Shown here piece by piece: positions 1 through 8,717 of a stretch of DNA of 61,228 nucleotides. Source of the stretch: an uncultured Clostridia bacterium (GTDB lineage: Bacteria > Bacillota > Clostridia > Christensenellales > Aristaeellaceae). The DNA lies in contig CAMVHE010000010.1 of the NCBI GenBank assembly GCA_947167215.1, forward strand, positions 1-61,228, given 5' to 3'. A program made the translations under genes and the position numbers. The notes beneath the pieces are model-generated. The model saw only the letters and a program-made list of their open reading frames with translations. It was not told where the DNA came from and did not search any database. Positions within the stretch are counted from its first letter, which is position 1. Each line of letters opens with the position of its first letter.

Positions 1-213
1 CGAAATCTCGCGGTTTTCGAAAAAAATTTTAAGCGTCAAAGTGAGAAACTCGGGTTCTATTACTACGACTCCCTTCATCTCACATAATTTGGGGATTATC
101 TTCTGCAGATCTTTCTTATTTGTACCGTACATTATCTTTTTTCGATATTTCGGAATAAAAACGATATGGTACGTGCAATTCCATCGCGTATGTTGTATAC
201 TATTTTCGTCCAC
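1..213 (-). pseudogene. tnpA: IS200-type transposase (TnpA), 5' fragment, apparently broken
   Basis: From a GTG at 213 the minus strand encodes about 55 residues typical of IS200 TnpA, including WNCTYHIVFIPKYRKK near residues 11-26 and LCEMKGVVVIE near 43-53. A GGAGG ribosome binding site lies 7 nt upstream of the GTG. In the family the PDHVHM metal-binding HUH motif should follow at about residues 58-63. Here the frame instead reads into unrelated residues (LTLTLKIFF), so the element looks truncated or fused to other DNA near position 50. The catalytic tyrosine region lies outside the window. Confidence 0.6.
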
Positions 214-220
214 TTGGATA

Positions 221-273
221 CCTCCTTGTTATATTTCTGTGGTTGCGAACCCACTTTATTATAACACTGGAGG
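221..273 (-). promoter_or_regulatory. Leader hairpin that can hide the tnpA ribosome binding site
   Basis: The GGAGG Shine-Dalgarno of the transposase (221-225) is complementary to CCTCC in its own leader (269-273 on the minus strand). A further 6-bp GTTATA/TATAAC match extends the stem, and a small inner GTGG/CCAC hairpin sits between. This fits the RBS-sequestering leader known from IS200, which keeps transposase expression low. Confidence 0.6.
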
Positions 274-404
274 TTTTTCTTTCTTATACTCTATGCAACG
301 CTACGGCTTCGCCTGTTCCCCCATCTCAGATGGGGGTTTGCTTATTATTCAATCATACCGCCGTTCCATTCGTGAAATCGTCCTGACTTTCCCTGTTACT
401 TTAT

Positions 405-433
405 TTGACAGTTTTCTGGCCCTTCAATATAAT
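405..433 (+). promoter_or_regulatory. Consensus sigma-A promoter for the MBOAT gene
   Basis: TTGACA at 405-410 and TATAAT at 428-433 are separated by exactly 17 bp, a full match to the vegetative consensus. The predicted start lies about 40 nt before the ATG at 480. It sits just outside the IS200 end. Confidence 0.85.
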
Positions 434-479
434 TTTGATCATCCCATTACACTCCTTCATGTAATAAAGGATTGCGAAC

Positions 480-1877
480 ATGTTATTCACTTCTCTTTCA
501 TATCTTCCGTTTTTGGCTTTAGCGCTCTGTCTGTATTACATCAGTCCTGCTAAGGTTCAACGTTTCATTCTGCCATGTGCAAGTCTGTTGTTTGCATTCA
601 TGCTTGATGTCCGTCTGCTGTTCGGCCTTCTTTTTTGTACCATTCTTTCTTATTCTGGTGCCCTATGTGTCGAACGTGTGAAAGCCCTGCTGCCGAGAAA
701 GTTTCTGACTATTCTTTTCTCCCTGCTGCTTCTGCTTCCTCTCCTGTCCGTAAAAGCCGGAGACATTTTTCCGGTCTGTTCATCATCTTCTGTTTTTCTT
801 TTTTCACAGAAACTCCTTACTCCTGTCGGCCTAAGCTTTTATACCTTCATCACTTTGGGGTACCTTCTGGATGTTTATCATTGCAAAATAACAGCAGAAC
901 CCTCTCTTTTAAATTACATCCGCTTTGCCACCTTCTTCCCGCAACTCGTTTCAGGTCCCATTGTCCGAAAAGGTAAAGACCATTCTGGCTTTACGACAAA
1001 ACACAGCTTCCAATTTGAGAATCTGCAGAATGGGACCGCATTAATTCTGATGGGCTATTTTGAAAAGCTTTGGATTGCTGACCGCATCAACCTTGTTGTC
1101 AGTGAGCTTTTTTCACACTGGTACGAAGCATCAGGATGGCAGTTGCTCCTGGCTGCTGTTCTCTATGGCTTTCAGATTTATACAGATTTTAACGGATACA
1201 GTCTGATTGCCATCGGTTCTGCCCGTTGTTTCGGCATCGCCCTTCCTGTTAATTTTCAGCAGCCTTACTTTGCTGTTTCTGTCCGTGATTTCTGGAAAAG
1301 ATGGCATATCACGCTGACCACGTGGTTTCGCGACTTTATTTACATTCCTCTGAGCGGTAACCGCGTCGGACCCATCCGGAGATATTTCAATATTCTTCTT
1401 GTTTTCCTTATATCCGGAATATGGCATGGAACAAGTCTGACATTTCTCATCTGGGGCCTGCTACACGGGGTATTTCAAATTGCGGAAATCCTGTTTGCTC
1501 GAAAAAAGAAAAACAGAACAGGCTTTTTCTCCCGTCTGTTTACCTTCATGCTCATTGACTTTGCCTGGCTTTTCTTCCGTATGAATTCCGTTAAAACCGT
1601 GCTCAAAATTTTACAGAGAATCCTTTTTCATTTTACTTCCCGGTCTTTCCCGTGCACTTTTTCCCTGCCTCAATGGATCATCTTACTTACCGGATTCGTC
1701 TTCCTGGCTATCACAGATCTTTTTCATGAAAAAGGACAAAGCGTACTAAAAGTGATTGCCGGTAACCATCTCTGGCTACGGGGTGCAATTATCATGGTTT
1801 TCGCTCTCCTAATAATCATTTTCGGTCTGTGGGGAACGACATATAACGCCAGTGCCTTTATCTATTTCCGTTTCTGA
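480..1877 (+). CDS. MBOAT family O-acyltransferase (AlgI/DltB-like)
   Basis: This 465-residue polytopic membrane protein belongs to the membrane-bound O-acyltransferase family, which moves acyl groups across the membrane for transfer to surface polymers. The family signature is clear: the conserved segment SVRDFWKRWHITLTTWFRDF, then ISGIWHGTSLTF with the catalytic-type histidine at residue 316. Length fits AlgI/DltB-type members. The start at 480 has an AAAGGA site upstream and lies downstream of a consensus promoter. The stop is 8 nt before an SGNH-like gene, the usual pairing for polysaccharide O-acetylation. The acceptor polymer is unknown; no DltA/DltC genes are adjacent, so D-alanylation is less likely. 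Confidence 0.88.
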   Translation: MLFTSLSYLPFLALALCLYYISPAKVQRFILPCASLLFAFMLDVRLLFGLLFCTILSYSGALCVERVKALLPRKFLTILFSLLLLLPLLSVKAGDIFPVCSSSSVFLFSQKLLTPVGLSFYTFITLGYLLDVYHCKITAEPSLLNYIRFATFFPQLVSGPIVRKGKDHSGFTTKHSFQFENLQNGTALILMGYFEKLWIADRINLVVSELFSHWYEASGWQLLLAAVLYGFQIYTDFNGYSLIAIGSARCFGIALPVNFQQPYFAVSVRDFWKRWHITLTTWFRDFIYIPLSGNRVGPIRRYFNILLVFLISGIWHGTSLTFLIWGLLHGVFQIAEILFARKKKNRTGFFSRLFTFMLIDFAWLFFRMNSVKTVLKILQRILFHFTSRSFPCTFSLPQWIILLTGFVFLAITDLFHEKGQSVLKVIAGNHLWLRGAIIMVFALLIIIFGLWGTTYNASAFIYFRF

Positions 1878-1885
1878 GGTACAAT

Positions 1886-2881
1886 ATGAAAGTCAAAGCG
1901 ATTTATATGGTAGTCTGGTCTCTGGTTTTCCTTCTGAGCATCGGGGGATTGAATCAATTCTTTCTGAGGGATGACTCTTTCAATAAATATGAATTGTTCC
2001 TTCAAAAGGATATGGATTACGATGTATTGTTTTTCGGCACTTCGCACGTCATGGATGCTGTCTATCCTGCCATATTATATGCTGAATACGGCATTTCTTC
2101 CTATAATCTCGGAAACCCTGCAGAAACCTTAGAAGCCACATATTATACAATGAAACAGGCTTTTTCCTTGCATATTCCCAAGGTTGCCATCATTGATGTC
2201 GCCTATATCGACAAGTCGCAAGATCAGTCCAGTACGTATCAGCTCAGCCATACATTTTACGATGCCATGCCGCTGACCAGGGAGAAAGTCGAAGCCGTGT
2301 GGCATCTCTTTCCCTCTTCCATCCGTGCAGAATTCCTTTTCCCCCTGATTTCTTATCATACCAGATGGGAAGAAATGCTCACTAGAGTGGAAAACCCGAT
2401 CTGTGAATGCACTCCCTACATGATGGGCGCAGAATTGCGGGTCGGCCGAAAGGATCCTGCAGACTACACAAGAACTACCGAAATGGATTTCACCGAAACC
2501 CCCGGCAAGGGCGCGTTGAGGAGGATTATTGCCCTTTGCCGCAGTAATGGAGTGCTTCCCATCCTCATCGCAATCCCATATCCTGCCCCTGTTGAAAAGC
2601 AAAGGATGATCAACAGCGCTGCCCAGATTGCTTCTCAGGAAGGGGTTACGTTTCTCAATCTTTTTAATGAAGAAGGTTTGGTCAATTTTGAATCAGACTG
2701 CTTTGATGAAGCATCTCATCTGAACCCTGACGGAGCGGTAAAAATAACACGTTTTATTGGTGAACACCTTCGCTTTCTTTCTCACCGTTTTAACGATGAG
2801 CAGGAAGCATTATGGCAATCCGTCTTTCAGGCATTTCAGATTGACTGGAACAGCAATTGGGCATCCCTTTCCAGACTGTAG
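1886..2881 (+). CDS. SGNH-like/DltD-AlgJ-type partner of the MBOAT acyltransferase
   Basis: The 331-residue protein begins with one membrane segment and is otherwise predicted to face outward. It has an SGNH-hydrolase-like layout: FFGTSH at about residues 49-54 as the nucleophile block with Ser53, and DEASHLNPDGA near the C-terminus with His278 as the likely catalytic histidine. Such proteins (DltD, AlgJ/AlgX, PatB types) act with an MBOAT to place acyl groups on polysaccharides. It lies 8 nt after the MBOAT stop with a TGAGGT site, so the two are almost certainly co-transcribed. The role follows from context and motifs. Confidence 0.75.
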   Translation: MKVKAIYMVVWSLVFLLSIGGLNQFFLRDDSFNKYELFLQKDMDYDVLFFGTSHVMDAVYPAILYAEYGISSYNLGNPAETLEATYYTMKQAFSLHIPKVAIIDVAYIDKSQDQSSTYQLSHTFYDAMPLTREKVEAVWHLFPSSIRAEFLFPLISYHTRWEEMLTRVENPICECTPYMMGAELRVGRKDPADYTRTTEMDFTETPGKGALRRIIALCRSNGVLPILIAIPYPAPVEKQRMINSAAQIASQEGVTFLNLFNEEGLVNFESDCFDEASHLNPDGAVKITRFIGEHLRFLSHRFNDEQEALWQSVFQAFQIDWNSNWASLSRL

Positions 2882-3134
2882 GCACAGAATTATCTGCCTT
2901 TCAAAAACAGTGCTCTGATATCCTCCAATTGACTTATGCGTAGCAACGCAGATCCGACTCCTTTTTGTCAGGAAAAATCCCCCTTCTTTTACAGTACTGC
3001 AAGTTCTTTTCTTTTGTTACAAATCATTTGCAGGAGTATCACATTTCTGCCATATTTCTTCGGTATGCTTATGCTGTCAGTTGAAAGCAGCAACTGACAG
3101 AAAGTTTTCTTCATTTTTCATTATCTTCTTCAAA
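2882..3134. other. Intergenic stretch with no gene seen
   Basis: The spacer after the SGNH-like gene holds no convincing reading frame. Its only clear structure is a perfect 10-bp hairpin at 3074-3100 (CTGTCAGTTG arms, 7-nt loop) with a weak T tract, about 35 nt before the strong terminator at 3135. Confidence 0.6.
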
Positions 3135-3178
3135 CAAGACGCTACAGTGTGCCTTACTGTAGCGTCTTGCTTTTTTAT
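3135..3178 (+). terminator. Rho-independent terminator after the MBOAT/SGNH pair
   Basis: A perfect 14-bp stem (3135-3148 with 3156-3169), a 7-nt loop, then C and six T. It terminates plus-strand transcription before the converging gene at 3232. Confidence 0.9.
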
Positions 3179-3231
3179 TATCGGTTCAGTTTTCTCGGTT
3201 CTTCATTTACCCTTAGCGGACACTTGCTGTA

Positions 3232-5145
3232 TCATTCTTTTACCAGATGCATATTCCGGATAATCAGCGGAGTATTTCCCTTATTCTCGATAAGCAGCAT
3301 AAAATACTTATCATCATGAGAAACATCGATTGCCAGCTGGTTATCTCCTGCATGAAGTTCTTTTTCACTAAGTAGTTCGAAATGCGAAGTAACAAAGCTT
3401 TTTACGCATGCCCCGGTATCCGGTGTTTTCAGGCAATGAATATAAAGAACATAGTGTCCTTTTTCCCGCCAGGATGTTGGAATTCTCATTCTTCCCCCGG
3501 GTTCAACAGTATATTCCAAATCCTGAACAGATGCATCTGTAAGCTTCATTTTACCAATTAACATCGCATTGCAGAATGCAGTAGAAGAATTAAAACCATA
3601 GACAGAAAAAAGATCATTTTGAAACAAAAGCGGTGCCTGTGTAAATGTCAGCCATGGTTTCAATTGGATTTCTTCTTCTTTTGTAACAAGGTAAAAAGTA
3701 TTGGAAGGATAAATATCAAGCGAGGATGCATCTTCTGGTTCCAGCCAACGGATGAATTCCGGTGCCACCGGTGTTACTGCTCCGTCTTCTGTTTTCTCAA
3801 TCCGAACGCCTGTAAAGGTTATTTTTCCGGATGCTCGTTCTTCCATCACCCTCGCATGCCAGTAGGAGCCATAGCCGTGTTGATATCCTTCCCCTGTCAG
3901 AAAGTCAATGACATCGGTTACCAGATAATCGGAATCAAGGGCATCCTTCTCCTGAACTTTTGTTTCTTTGAATAGCAGTATGCTTCCGGTTCCCATTTGA
4001 AAAACAAGCAGCAGAACCAGAATCCCCACAAGGTTCTTTCTGGATTCATTTCTCAGGAGGACACCCAGGAGCGGCACAAAATAAATAAGGGCAACAATCA
4101 GATAACGATTCAGGTATGTACCGGATAAAGAGAGGAAAACGACCAGATTTATTGCGAAAGCAGAGAGTGCCAGGAAAATCATGTTTCTTTCATTTGCAGA
4201 CAACGATTCCCTTTTTTTCAAGACACCGAAAAGCATCATAGATCCCAGCAACAGAATGCCGATAATACTCAGATTAAGCAGTCCGGCCATTGAAAACAGC
4301 TTTACGCCTTCATGCCATCCCATAACCTTCAGAAAATCAGTGCCCACTGTCAGCAGAGTACTCAGAATCTCCTGTCCATTGAGCGGCCTGAACAAAAAAG
4401 AATCGGCAGCTCCTACGCCGCTTGAAAACAGGCGTGGTGTAATGAACTCACTGGCCGCATAACCTGCAACACAGGCCGCAAAGCCCAGTGTTGTCTTACG
4501 TTCAAAGAGATCCGGCATCATCCCATTTTCCTTTGATGCAAAATGGAGCAACGCACAGAACATTAATGGACAAATAAAACAGAGAACATACCGGACAGAG
4601 AGAAATCCTTCCAGCATACAGACCAGCAGGAAAATAATATATATCAGAGGTCTTTTGCCGTTTTCCGTCGCATCAAGCCAAAGAGCAGCCAGCAGATATG
4701 CAAGTGGAAGATGGATGATATAGTAACCACCTATTGTAAAATTCTGAGCATAAACAGCACTGGCAGCAACTGGAAGCATGCAGCTTAGCAGCAGGCTCTG
4801 CCATCCCCGGAAATGAAGTTTTTTCCCAAGATAACAGAAAGACAGTGCCGCCAAAGCAAAACCTATCGTGTTGCCAATGATTCTTGCTACGGCATATTGA
4901 TCCGTGAACAAGAAAGCAATTGCATACAGGAGATTCATATGAATAGAATGAATTTCCGTCGAATATATCCAGTCCATCTGTACCAGACTATGTGTCCTGT
5001 ATTGACGATTTGCCAGGATAGTTTCAGAGGCCATATCGCTATTGAGATATGGCAGATATCCCGTTTTCTGCAATATCACCGATACCGCAAAAGAAAGCAG
5101 TAATAATATAAGTGCGGCTATCAGTGCACATTTTTCCCTTTTCAT
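3232..5145 (-). CDS. Large polytopic membrane protein, GT-C glycosyltransferase-like
   Basis: The 637-residue protein has many hydrophobic segments over roughly its first 430 residues and then a soluble C-terminal part of about 200 residues. A polytopic membrane half plus an extracytoplasmic tail is the usual build of GT-C type enzymes that use polyprenyl-phosphate sugars. The early acidic residues in LPYLNSDMASE (about residues 31-41) resemble the first-loop aspartate of GT-C enzymes. A GGAGG site 7 nt before the ATG supports the start. It is divergent from the gene at 5259. No specific family is recognised, and the substrate is unknown. Confidence 0.6.
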   Translation of the reverse strand: MKREKCALIAALILLLLSFAVSVILQKTGYLPYLNSDMASETILANRQYRTHSLVQMDWIYSTEIHSIHMNLLYAIAFLFTDQYAVARIIGNTIGFALAALSFCYLGKKLHFRGWQSLLLSCMLPVAASAVYAQNFTIGGYYIIHLPLAYLLAALWLDATENGKRPLIYIIFLLVCMLEGFLSVRYVLCFICPLMFCALLHFASKENGMMPDLFERKTTLGFAACVAGYAASEFITPRLFSSGVGAADSFLFRPLNGQEILSTLLTVGTDFLKVMGWHEGVKLFSMAGLLNLSIIGILLLGSMMLFGVLKKRESLSANERNMIFLALSAFAINLVVFLSLSGTYLNRYLIVALIYFVPLLGVLLRNESRKNLVGILVLLLVFQMGTGSILLFKETKVQEKDALDSDYLVTDVIDFLTGEGYQHGYGSYWHARVMEERASGKITFTGVRIEKTEDGAVTPVAPEFIRWLEPEDASSLDIYPSNTFYLVTKEEEIQLKPWLTFTQAPLLFQNDLFSVYGFNSSTAFCNAMLIGKMKLTDASVQDLEYTVEPGGRMRIPTSWREKGHYVLYIHCLKTPDTGACVKSFVTSHFELLSEKELHAGDNQLAIDVSHDDKYFMLLIENKGNTPLIIRNMHLVKE

Positions 5146-5182
5146 AAAATCCTCCTCTGTGACCTGTTTCTCTCTATTTGTA

Positions 5183-5211
5183 TTGAGTTTATTCAGAAGA
5201 ATATATATAAT
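5183..5211 (+). promoter_or_regulatory. Promoter for the gene at 5259
   Basis: TTGAGT at 5183-5188, a 17-bp spacer and TATAAT at 5206-5211. The same stretch can be read as a weaker minus-strand promoter (TTGAAC, 16 bp, TATTCT) for the divergent gene at 5145, so the two promoters may overlap. Confidence 0.7.
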
Positions 5212-5258
5212 AGGATATCGTTCAATAAAAGTAGTTTATCTAATGGGCAGGTTATCTT

Positions 5259-6770
5259 ATGAAACAAAGAATAATCACTTTCTGCATGCACAGTATATTC
5301 ATTCTGGTTCTATTGTTTATGGTCGCCATGTTTGTTTCTTCCTTCTTTGTTACTTCTCATGTTTTTGCTTCTTCCGTAAGTAATGAAACCGTAGCTCTGG
5401 AAAAAGTTCCCTTTTTGCTTTCGGTTCTTCATTTTCTGCTATTTACAGCATTCTTCACCCTGCTCATTTTCCTGACCAGAAAGATACCTGAAAAAATATT
5501 ATTCGCCACTCTTTTCATCGTCTGGTTCGCCGTGAGCATCTTTTTTCTGGCTGCAACTAATCTTTCCCAGCTTTATGACTATCAGTATATACTGGAAATC
5601 GGACAGCTCTTCGCAAGAGGCAATTATGGAGCAATGTCCTCAGATTATATTAATGCTTACCCATATCAGCTTGGCATTTGTCTTTTCATCGAATTTCTCA
5701 GCCGGATTTTTCCTTCACTGCCAATGGGGCTCTTTCTACAATGTTTAAACGCCATAGCATGCCTCACGATTTCCCGTGTTCTATGCTTTCTGTGTTTCTA
5801 CACAGGAGGGAGCCGCAATTCACATATTTTTTCTGTTCTCTGTTTTCTTTCTCTACCCATGCTGCTTTACTGTGTCTATGTATATGGGACACTTTACATG
5901 ATGGCCTTGGTAGCTTCTTCCTTTCTCTTTTTTGTCTGCTACATCAAAAAGGAAAACCATTTGTTTTTGCTTCTCTCTGGTGTGCTTCTTTCCCTTTCCT
6001 ACTGTTTCAAGCCGAACATGTTAGTCCCCCTGATTGCTTTTGTTATCTCCTGTTTGTTTTTCAGTCTCCTGAAAAAAAATCTACGTCCTCTTCTGATCGC
6101 ATTGCTTGCAGTCATACTGACCTTCTGCCTTTCCGTCTTCATTCCCTTGCAGTATGAATATCGGAGCAGAATCCATCTCCATCCGACAGTCAGCACAAAA
6201 GCACGGTTGATTATGGGACTGCAGGACAACGGACCGGCCTTTGGATGGCACAATCGTTATATTGAAAAGTATTTTCCGGAAAATCTGACTGATGCAGAAA
6301 GGAGTGAGATGGCAAATCAGGATCTGTCTTCACAGATTACCTATCTGAAAAGCGATCCCCTCCGTACTTTAAATGGCCTTTGTGAAAAAATAATCAGTCA
6401 GTGGCTGGATCCTAGCTATGGCACACTTCGCTATATCACAATCAATAAAGCAAATGGTCCCATTCCTATCCTTCGAGATGTCCTGACCGATGGATGTACA
6501 ACTTCTTCCATTCTTCTCCAGTTCATGAAGTCATATCAGCAGTTTATCTATCTTTTTGCCGCTGTGGGACTTTATTCCTCTCTGAAGGAAAAAAAATCTA
6601 TTTCAGCATTTTATATTGCACTGACAATTTTTGGAGGGGTCCTTTATCATTTCATTTTTGAGGCAAAATCCTGCTACGCATTTGTCTATATGATATATGC
6701 TTCTGTGTTTGCATCCAAAGGTTTTCTTCTTTTCAGCAATAAACCTTTTGCTTCTTTCTTCAAGCAGTAA
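5259..6770 (+). CDS. GT39-like polytopic glycosyltransferase
   Basis: This 503-residue protein is strongly hydrophobic, with many membrane segments and no long soluble domain. The region around residues 104-140 (YDYQYILEIGQLFARGNY, then INAYPYQLGI) has the layout of dolichyl-phosphate-mannose-type glycosyltransferases, where a first-loop acidic residue and an aromatic YP-x-Q motif recur. It probably moves a sugar from a lipid carrier to a surface molecule. The ATG lies about 48 nt after a good promoter, though its ribosome binding site is weak. A terminator follows at 6782, so it appears to be a single-gene unit. The acceptor is unknown. Confidence 0.65.
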   Translation: MKQRIITFCMHSIFILVLLFMVAMFVSSFFVTSHVFASSVSNETVALEKVPFLLSVLHFLLFTAFFTLLIFLTRKIPEKILFATLFIVWFAVSIFFLAATNLSQLYDYQYILEIGQLFARGNYGAMSSDYINAYPYQLGICLFIEFLSRIFPSLPMGLFLQCLNAIACLTISRVLCFLCFYTGGSRNSHIFSVLCFLSLPMLLYCVYVYGTLYMMALVASSFLFFVCYIKKENHLFLLLSGVLLSLSYCFKPNMLVPLIAFVISCLFFSLLKKNLRPLLIALLAVILTFCLSVFIPLQYEYRSRIHLHPTVSTKARLIMGLQDNGPAFGWHNRYIEKYFPENLTDAERSEMANQDLSSQITYLKSDPLRTLNGLCEKIISQWLDPSYGTLRYITINKANGPIPILRDVLTDGCTTSSILLQFMKSYQQFIYLFAAVGLYSSLKEKKSISAFYIALTIFGGVLYHFIFEAKSCYAFVYMIYASVFASKGFLLFSNKPFASFFKQ

Positions 6771-6781
6771 ATATCCCTGTG

Positions 6782-6813
6782 CTCATCATCCTCATCAGAT
6801 GATGAGTTTTTTT
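6782..6813 (+). terminator. Terminator after the GT39-like gene
   Basis: Perfect 9-bp stem (6782-6790 with 6798-6806), 7-nt loop, followed by seven T. Confidence 0.88.
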
Positions 6814-6887
6814 CATTCTAACAGATTCCATAAAAAAAGGGTAGATACTGTTTTTGCGCACCTCCTCGGATTTTTCCTTTTCCATAC

Positions 6888-6916
6888 TTGAGTCTGCTTT
6901 CGTTTTTCGCTATAAT
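6888..6916 (+). promoter_or_regulatory. Promoter of the ABC exporter operon
   Basis: TTGAGT at 6888-6893, 17-bp spacer, TATAAT at 6911-6916. It lies 31 nt before the first ABC gene, leaving a short leader with a GGAGG site. Confidence 0.8.
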
Positions 6917-6947
6917 GTAGCCTGTTTTACACTCTGGAGGTAAGCAC

Positions 6948-8717
6948 ATGAAGCATGCTCTCAAAAAGCTAGGACACTATGTTAAACGTTATGCCTTTCA
7001 ATACTTTATTGGAATTCTGTCCCTCATCGCCGTTGATTTTTTCAACACACTTATTCCCCAGATAACCGGACTCATTACCGATGGACTGGCAAGCCGATCG
7101 CTCTCCTTTGCAGAGATTCAGTCATATGCATTCCGAATCTTCCTGATGGGCGTAATCATTGCTCTGGGAAGATTCAGCTGGCGTTTTTTTCTATTTGGAC
7201 CAGCCAGGAGCATTGAAAAGGAAATCCGCAATGACATGTTTGGGCATCTGGAGTATCTGTCAGATTCCTGGTTTCATAATCATAAGACTGGTGACCTCAT
7301 GGCTCATTTTACAAATGACTTACAGGCTGTCCGAAAACTTCTGGGAGGCACTATCATCACTACCATTGATGCCTCCGTCATGCTCTTAATGGTACTTTAC
7401 GGCATGATACAGTTCGTAAGTCCCAAACTTACCATTATCGCAGTAATTCCGCTGATTCTCATTATCTTCGGGGATGTCCTCTTTGGCAAGGTCATGCACA
7501 GACGTTTTCTTGCCCGGCAGGAAGCATTCTCTAAACTGAGTGATTCTGTCCAGGAGTCCATCAGCGGCATCCGGGTGATTAAGGCATTCGTTCAAGAGCG
7601 AAAGGAGCTCATCGAATTCTCCAGGGCAAATCAGAATGCCCGGGAGAAAAATCTCGGGGTTGTAAGACTGATGGCCCTGGTTTTCCCTCTCCTTGACTTT
7701 GTCATCGGAATTTCCACCCTTCTTACTCTGATCTATGGTGGTCGCATGGCTATCTATGGAGAAATAACCGTAGGACAGTTCGTGGCTTTCAACAGCTATG
7801 TAACCATGTTGGTCTGGCCGATGATAGCTGCCGGTGAATGTGTTTCATCCCTTTCTCAGGGCTTTGCAAGCATGGGACGCATCTGTGGGATTCTGGATGA
7901 GACGCCGGAGATTTCAGATCACAGCAATACAGACCGAAGCATTTCCGCGCTTTCCGGAACCATTGACTTTGACCATCTGACTTTTGCATACCCATCCAAT
8001 CCCAGACAGCCTGTACTTAAAGACATCACAGTCCATATTGCTACCGGTGAAACATTTGCAATCATCGGGCGCACCGGGTGCGGCAAAACCACCATGGTGA
8101 ATCTTCTTTCCCGCCTTTATAAAACTTCTTCGGACATGATCCGCATTGACGGGCACCCCTTGTCCAGCATTCCTCTGCACATTCTGCATACCCAGATTGC
8201 TTATGTTCCCCAGGATAGTTTTCTGTTTTCTGAAACGGTCTCTGAAAATATTCGCTTTGGTGCCTTCGACGCCTCTCCTTCAGATGTCATTCTTGCCGCA
8301 CAGGCTGCTTGTGTCCATGATAACATTCAGGAATTTCCCCAACAGTATGAAACCAAACTTGGTGAACGCGGTGTGACCGTCTCCGGCGGGCAAAAACAGC
8401 GCATTGCTATTGCAAGAGCGCTGTTAATCGACGCTCCCATTCTGATTTTGGATGATTCCCTCTCTGCCGTTGATACGGATACGGAAGAACAGATTCTCCG
8501 TAATCTTCGTAACCTTCGTAAGAACAAGACAACCATCATCATTGCAAGCAGAATCTCAACGATTCAGCATGCAGATCACATTTTAGTGCTTGAAGACGGC
8601 AGGATTGCTGAATATGGTAATCATCAGGAGCTCCTCGCTCATAACGGGATCTATGCTTCCATCTACCACCGTCAGCAGTTGGAACAGGATCTTCGGGAAG
8701 GGGGTGACGATCTGTGA
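6948..8717 (+). CDS. ABC exporter half-transporter with a degenerate nucleotide site
   Basis: The 589-residue protein joins an N-terminal transmembrane domain (about residues 1-320) to a C-terminal ATPase. Walker A is GRTGCGKTT near 373-381 and the signature is VSGGQKQR. Walker B reads ILDDS, so residue 503, normally the catalytic glutamate, is aspartate. That is the hallmark of the degenerate site in heterodimeric exporters such as TM287/288, LmrCD and BmrCD. The next gene overlaps its stop and keeps the glutamate. It likely exports drugs, lipids or peptides. TGGAGG precedes the ATG by 7 nt. Confidence 0.9.
   Translation: MKHALKKLGHYVKRYAFQYFIGILSLIAVDFFNTLIPQITGLITDGLASRSLSFAEIQSYAFRIFLMGVIIALGRFSWRFFLFGPARSIEKEIRNDMFGHLEYLSDSWFHNHKTGDLMAHFTNDLQAVRKLLGGTIITTIDASVMLLMVLYGMIQFVSPKLTIIAVIPLILIIFGDVLFGKVMHRRFLARQEAFSKLSDSVQESISGIRVIKAFVQERKELIEFSRANQNAREKNLGVVRLMALVFPLLDFVIGISTLLTLIYGGRMAIYGEITVGQFVAFNSYVTMLVWPMIAAGECVSSLSQGFASMGRICGILDETPEISDHSNTDRSISALSGTIDFDHLTFAYPSNPRQPVLKDITVHIATGETFAIIGRTGCGKTTMVNLLSRLYKTSSDMIRIDGHPLSSIPLHILHTQIAYVPQDSFLFSETVSENIRFGAFDASPSDVILAAQAACVHDNIQEFPQQYETKLGERGVTVSGGQKQRIAIARALLIDAPILILDDSLSAVDTDTEEQILRNLRNLRKNKTTIIIASRISTIQHADHILVLEDGRIAEYGNHQELLAHNGIYASIYHRQQLEQDLREGGDDL

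Larger units (their letters stand above)
1..345 (-). mobile_element. IS200/IS605-type element, left-end part, cut by window edge
   Basis: This is one end of an IS200-type insertion sequence read on the minus strand. It holds the 5' part of a Y1 transposase gene (213 to 1), its leader (221-273), and a perfect subterminal hairpin with arms at 318-325 and 329-336 and a 3-nt loop. IS200-family ends carry such hairpins, which the transposase recognises as single-stranded DNA. The outer boundary near 345 is a guess, since no target or cleavage site was identified. The element runs off the window. Confidence 0.65.

Noticed and set aside
41..553. 170-codon plus-strand frame at the window start
   Set aside because: It runs antisense to the IS200 transposase and then through its end and the MBOAT promoter.
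480..2881. dlt operon for D-alanylation of teichoic acid
   Set aside because: MBOAT and SGNH-like genes fit DltB/DltD, but no DltA or DltC gene is adjacent.
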